Below, piece after piece: positions 60,101 to 64,000 of a stretch of 64,000 bases of DNA. A model generated the notes under the pieces. That model ran no database searches. It was not told the DNA's origin and saw only the letters and a program-made list of their open reading frames with translations. The DNA is from Fennellomyces sp. T-0311. Taxonomy: Eukaryota; Mucoromycota; Mucoromycetes; Mucorales; Lichtheimiaceae. The position numbers and the translations under genes are program-made. The number at the start of each line of letters is the position of its first letter. Positions within the stretch are counted from its first letter, which is position 1. The stretch spans positions 372,001 to 436,000 of the forward strand of contig JALLLT010000004.1 in assembly GCA_025266875.1 (NCBI GenBank), read 5' to 3'.

Positions 60101-60988
60101 AACTGGGCTTCACTGGTGTGCCATTCCGATCCAATGTTCTACTGCAACCCACCACAGACTGTCTCGTGCACCTGTCTGATCCTCCCTTCCTGATCGTCAC
60201 TATCAGTGAAATCGAAATCGCGCATTTGGAACGTGTCCAGTTTGGCCTCAAGAACTTTGATATGGTCTTTGTCTTCAAGGACCTGCACCGAGCTCCCATA
60301 CAAATCAACACCATCCCCATGTCACAGCTGGACAATGTCAAGGATTGGTTAGAGTAAGTTTGTGTGTTCCACCCGGTGATTATCCGCACGAGACGCTGAC
60401 TGGTTGTTGTCCACAAGCTCTGTCGAGGTGGCATTCACAGAAGGTCCTGTCAACCTCAATTGGAGCATGATCTTAAAGACCGTCCTCAACGATCCAGCCG
60501 ACTTTTATCGAAACGGTGGTTGGAACTTCCTAGGCTCTGGCAGTGATGTACGTCTCTTACTCTCGCCCGACTAACACAGCGCAGGAAATTGACCATGACA
60601 ATGATAGGAGGAAGGCTCGGAACAAGAGTCCGAGTCCGGAAGCGAGTTTGAGATGAGCGAAGACGACTTTGAAGAAAGTGCAAGCGACGATGAAAGTGAT
60701 TTCGCATCGGAGGCTTCGGAAGATTCCATGGATGAAGAAGAACTGTCTGATTCGGGCGATGGTACGTAGAGTGCGTGGAGCGAGATACGAGTTTATTGAC
60801 GCGTTCTGCTTAGATTGGGACGAGCTTGAAGAAAAGGCACGAAAAGGTACGTTACGCATCGACAGAACACGGTTTGAAGTATACTCACCTTTTTCTTGGT
60901 GCCAATAGCCGACGAACGCAAGCTAAAGAGAAATGGTGAAGAGCAGGCACCACCGCCTGCAGCACGCAAGAAGCAAAAAAGACACTGA
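57109..60988 (+). CDS. SPT16: FACT complex subunit Spt16
   Basis: Fourteen exons (57109-57177, 57285-57386, 57440-57524, 57579-57700, 57754-57906, 57972-59048, 59104-59274, 59331-59640, 59697-59986, 60064-60353, 60418-60547, 60608-60761, 60814-60846, 60909-60988), 1021 aa (yeast 1035). FACT reorganises nucleosomes during transcription and replication. The aminopeptidase-like domain includes [28 protein letters not shown] and [13 protein letters not shown]. The middle includes [32 protein letters not shown] and [18 protein letters not shown], then [16 protein letters not shown]. The acidic tail ([11 protein letters not shown] and on) binds H2A-H2B and ends in a basic run (RKKQKRH). Exon 3 needs the acceptor after CTCTAAAG; the earlier AG gives a stop. 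Confidence 0.95.
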
Positions 60989-61147
60989 GTCATCCCCATA
61001 TTCAACGCTGAACGTTTATAAATAAATAAAAATAACAAGAGTGCTGGAAAAGAGGGCTTTATTTCTATTACTAAGTGTACACTGCGCATCCTTTGCACGA
61101 GGTATTAGATGGATTGTATATCACAAAAGAACATACGACGCTACCTT

Positions 61148-61453
61148 TTAATCGAGTTTCTCTAACCGTTTCGCTTCGGCTTGTAAAGACTTTTTGTATT
61201 CTGCCGTGGCGCTTGGAGGGATACCTGGGCCAAGTCCCAGTGCAGTTGCGGGAGAGGAGACGCGCGAGAAACCAAACCAACCGTACTTGAACACCAGCTC
61301 GTTTGCAAGAATCTCGCCAAAACCGAGCATGACGCCATTGAAGAACGGTAGAATCAGATTGATTGCCGTCGATTTGACAATCCATAGGAACGTTGGATTC
61401 TTATACCATGGCTCGCGTTGGACTACAATGGCCTTGACTGAAATATCTGCCAT
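61148..61453 (-). CDS. MIM1: Mim1-like mitochondrial outer-membrane import protein
   Basis: Single exon of 101 aa from ATG 61453 (MADISVKAIVVQREP). One transmembrane helix: FLWIVKSTAINLILPFFNGVM followed by LGFGEILANE. The GxxxG pattern (GVMLGFGE) and the KSTAINLILPF block match fungal Mim1/Tom13, which oligomerises in the outer membrane and inserts alpha-helical proteins such as Tom20 and Tom70. The C-terminus is basic and non-conserved. A consensus acceptor (TTTTCTCAG) lies directly upstream of the ATG, so the 5' UTR or a coding exon may be spliced; see the region at 61454. SPT16 converges from the other side, stop to stop 159 bp. Confidence 0.82.
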   Translation of the reverse strand: MADISVKAIVVQREPWYKNPTFLWIVKSTAINLILPFFNGVMLGFGEILANELVFKYGWFGFSRVSSPATALGLGPGIPPSATAEYKKSLQAEAKRLEKLD

Positions 61454-62138
61454 CACTGAGAAAAGAAAAAGCTGAGGTTAAGGTCGCCTAGGCCACACTC
61501 CACACCAAACGCATTGAGTTTTGGCTCTCCGCGTGTAATTATATGCTTGTTCAGTACAAACCAAATTATTGCATCCTTGCCCTGGTCGGTTACCGTCATT
61601 GGTAGTATCAAAGTGCTTTCTTCTTCGGACGAAATAGTATACGACTCCTTGATTCTGTCCATTGGCCAGCGTACGGCGTAGCTTCTTTAATGTGCAAGTA
61701 ATATCGAGCAGCACCTAGTATAAACTTATTCTAAAGTCTCGTATGCGTGCACGGATATGCGAGAACGTGAGTAAGCAATAGATCTGTACTATATTGTGGC
61801 TCCATTTAAGGTCTTAAAATACACGCCCCTCCCTCCCCCCATATTTTAGTTACCTAGTGCTATTATTGGAGAATCAGTGGTCCGTTACCATTGCCTAGAT
61901 CGCTCTTCGCAAACCACCTCCCTACTTTAACGATCCATATGATCGACCATTAGCCATTATATTGTCAAGGCTTCATCCGTTGCTAGGGTACACGATGTCG
62001 AACTTCTTTTTTAGTGGTGAACGTGGAATAATTGTGTGCAGGAACGGACAAGCCAAAATTGCTTGATGGCGGAATTTCATAGGCTGTGAAGAACCAATTC
62101 AACTTCCACCCGTAACACGATATCAGAGCTTCTTTACA
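61454..62138. other. Intergene between MIM1 and OST5 with an unexplained minus-strand frame
   Basis: On the minus strand a 69-codon ATG frame (61662 to 61453) with ordinary, non-repetitive composition (YTISSEEESTLILPMTV) ends at a donor-like GTGTGG. Splicing to the acceptor before MIM1 would keep frame and add about 52 residues to Mim1. This may be a coding 5' exon, a 5' UTR or a separate small gene. Nothing else was found. Confidence 0.3.
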
Positions 62139-62497
62139 ATGTCATCCGCACTTGTACGTGTGATTCGCCATTAAAAAGCAAAACAACCACTAATCAGGAA
62201 CAATAGAGCGATTGGAATGTAGCAACACCCGTAAGCGCGCCCATTCCCCCTAGTGTGCTTCCATTCTTGGCCACGGCGCTTTTGGGTGCAGGACTTTTGT
62301 ACGGCGGAATCTTTGTCGTGTAAGTTGCTGTTTCTTTGTGGCATAAAGCGGGAGAGGGAAAGAACGCTCATTGGAATGTACACAGGCAAGGCAAAAACAC
62401 GTCTCTTTTCAAACAATTGCAAACGTCCATCGTGGCATCCCTATTTCTGGGCTTTGGAGCCATATTCACATCCGTCTCCGTGGGCGTCTATGTCTAA
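62139..62497 (+). CDS. OST5: Oligosaccharyltransferase subunit Ost5 / TMEM258
   Basis: Three exons (62139-62153, 62207-62319, 62386-62497), 79 aa, the same length as human TMEM258. The first coding exon is 15 nt (MSSAL). Two transmembrane helices: VLPFLATALLGAGLLYGGIF and SIVASLFLGFGAIFTSVSVG, ending VGVYV, the conserved C-terminus (human ends VGIYV, yeast Ost5 FGVYV). The SLF-GFG motif in helix 2 is also conserved. It belongs to the ER oligosaccharyltransferase, in a subcomplex with Ost1. The exon 3 acceptor is fixed by frame: AG at 62384-62385, not the later AAG. Confidence 0.85.
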
Positions 62498-62784
62498 CAA
62501 AGCAAATAAAGTCAGAGAGAGAGCGGTGCATTAAAACAAGAGGGGCGAATAACCGGTTGTATTTCCATAAAAGGGGAGTCCAAAGGGCTGTGGAAAGAGA
62601 GAGAGTGTGTGTGTTAGGGAGAAAGACGTAAAGCATTGAAAATGCCTTCGAACACAAAAAAGCTAAACACATTCCTTTTTGTTTCTTTTTCTTAAAAAAC
62701 CGGTTGTTGGCCAAAAGGTAATGGGTACTCACTCTCTCATTCCCTCACTCTCTTTAGCATAATCCAACTAAAAGACGATACTAG

Positions 62785-63129
62785 ATGGGCAATGTTGTAC
62801 TTTCAGACTTGGATCAGACGCTGCTCATACTTATCTCAATACTTTTAATTCTATTAATCGTCGCCGTGATATACATCTCATGTCGAAAACACACCCGACT
62901 CGAACGGCGGTTATGGCGCGACATCGAACGAGACTTTGTGATTATCGGTAGTCCAGCTCACATGGCCGAAATCAAAAAGAGTGAAAGCGACTTACTATGT
63001 CAAGATCTCTTGTCTAAACCGGTACGACCGTCGATCTCACTGGGACCTTTTCCTCAATCACCACCACCTGCTTATCATCATTTTCGAAAAAGTAATGATG
63101 ATGGTTCCCTCGTGGATGTCAAAATTTAA
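62785..63129 (+). CDS. Small single-pass membrane protein with a PPxY motif, unknown function
   Basis: Single exon, 114 aa. A short N-terminus (MGNVVLSDLDQT) is followed by a 20-residue hydrophobic helix (LLILISILLILLIVAVIYIS) and a basic stop-transfer cluster (CRKHTRLERRLWR). The C-terminal half is cytoplasmic by the positive-inside rule and contains PPPAYHHF, a PPxY-type WW-domain ligand as used by adaptors of Rsp5/NEDD4 ubiquitin ligases. The family is not recognised. A role as an Rsp5 adaptor is speculation based on topology plus motif. Confidence 0.6.
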   Translation: MGNVVLSDLDQTLLILISILLILLIVAVIYISCRKHTRLERRLWRDIERDFVIIGSPAHMAEIKKSESDLLCQDLLSKPVRPSISLGPFPQSPPPAYHHFRKSNDDGSLVDVKI

Positions 63130-64000
63130 GTTTATTATTTCTCTCTATATAATTCCTGCCCTCCCCACCCTCCCCCCCACAAATAATCCAAACTTTTTCT
63201 TGTAAAGCTCTATTTCAAGAATTCTTGTTGACAGTTACAGTACCCCTTTTCGTTACTATTGAAAAAAAATAATAATAATTATACGTACTCCATGTGTTCT
63301 GGACAATCATTCTTTGATTTAGACAATCGAGAACAAGGGGCATGTAAGGGGTTTTTTTTTCAGCACTACTATGTATTGTTTTGATCAATATCTTTATGCA
63401 TTCTAGTCTTGCTAATGCCCAAATATGGTGTTTGACTGTTCCTTCGCAAATGATCCCGAATTGATTTACTTTTTATTTAAACTATAAAGGTTATTCGATC
63501 TATACTAAACAATGAAGATTGCCAATGTCGCCATATGACGCTAGGAATGGTAATAACGTCATTCCCCAAACGATAGCGCGCAAGATTGATGTGCATCGAC
63601 CGAGCCAAAGTGAAAAAGAAGCTGTTCAGTCTTTACTAAAAAAACACTGCATGAGGCTATTGTGAATGGGTCTAGTAAGAGAAATACGACAGGTTCGGTC
63701 CTTTTTTTAGACTTTATAGTGGGAGACAAGCGCTCCGATCCGAAACTGGAAACGATGAAAAGGGGCTATCTGAATGTCATGTGAACGATTCCCAGTTTTA
63801 CTATGCTCTGAAAAACTGAAGGGTTGCGTTCGCTAAACTTGAAGTCAATCCGGAACAAGCCTTGTGCAAGAACGCAAACAGCACGTAGTATTTGGCTTAT
63901 GCTTGTTGCAAGCGTTAATAATAATTAGATCAACCGATTGATCACAAGAACTATGTGAATATACAAAGAGTTGCTGAACGTGTGATACATGCTACGGCGA
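63130..64000. other. No recognised gene at the right edge
   Basis: 870 bp with only short frames. The first part should be the 3' UTR of the PPxY gene. An (AAT)n run lies near 63268-63282. No other signal was found. Confidence 0.45.

Overview
The window looks like nuclear DNA of an early-diverging filamentous fungus, most probably a member of the Mucorales (Mucoromycota). This rests on many short GT-AG introns (mostly 50-80 nt), a compact gene-rich layout, fungal housekeeping proteins (Erg26, Rev3, Spt16, Rpb3, Pho81-type SPX-ankyrin protein), a small White-Collar-2-like PAS/GATA protein, and a tandem F-box/leucine-rich repeat family of the kind that is expanded in Mucorales. The species is not determinable from the sequence alone. 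Exon coordinates were worked out by hand from splice signals plus reading-frame and family conservation.

Region 1 (0-20 kb) is dense and mostly conserved: the end of a membrane protein, SDC1 (Dpy-30), FHIT head-to-head with HIS6 (HisA-type isomerase), a WC-2-like light-response factor, about 3 kb with no recognised gene, PHO81 (phosphate sensing), a GT-B protein related to the N-terminal half of plant arabinokinases, DCP1 divergent from RPL23, ERG26 converging on RPB3, and a U2B''/U1A-type snRNP protein. Several gene ends lie within 23-60 bp of each other.

Region 2 (20-35 kb) holds a tandem F-box/LRR family (an apparently intact gene, a truncated relic, and a copy with an in-frame TGA), an F-box/Cys4 protein with three internal repeats, RNase H1, a four-TM claudin-like protein and a basic disordered protein. 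Region 3 (35-50 kb) is AT-richer and mobile: three tandem copies of a beta-hydroxyacid dehydrogenase (3-hydroxyisobutyrate dehydrogenase-like) gene with similar promoters and 3' flanks, an inactivated Tc1/mariner-superfamily transposon with a perfect 20-bp core inverted repeat, a small MITE and an exon relic.

Region 4 (50-63 kb) returns to conserved genes: REV3 (DNA polymerase zeta), ATP15 (F1 epsilon), SPT16 (FACT), MIM1 (mitochondrial outer-membrane import), OST5/TMEM258 and a small PPxY membrane protein. No tRNA, rRNA, CRISPR or prokaryotic operon structure was seen. The most striking gene-structure signals are a 5-nt internal microexon in FHIT, a 17-nt microexon in the claudin-like gene and a GC-AG intron in HIS6; in each case the family alignment or a continuous reading frame supports the call.
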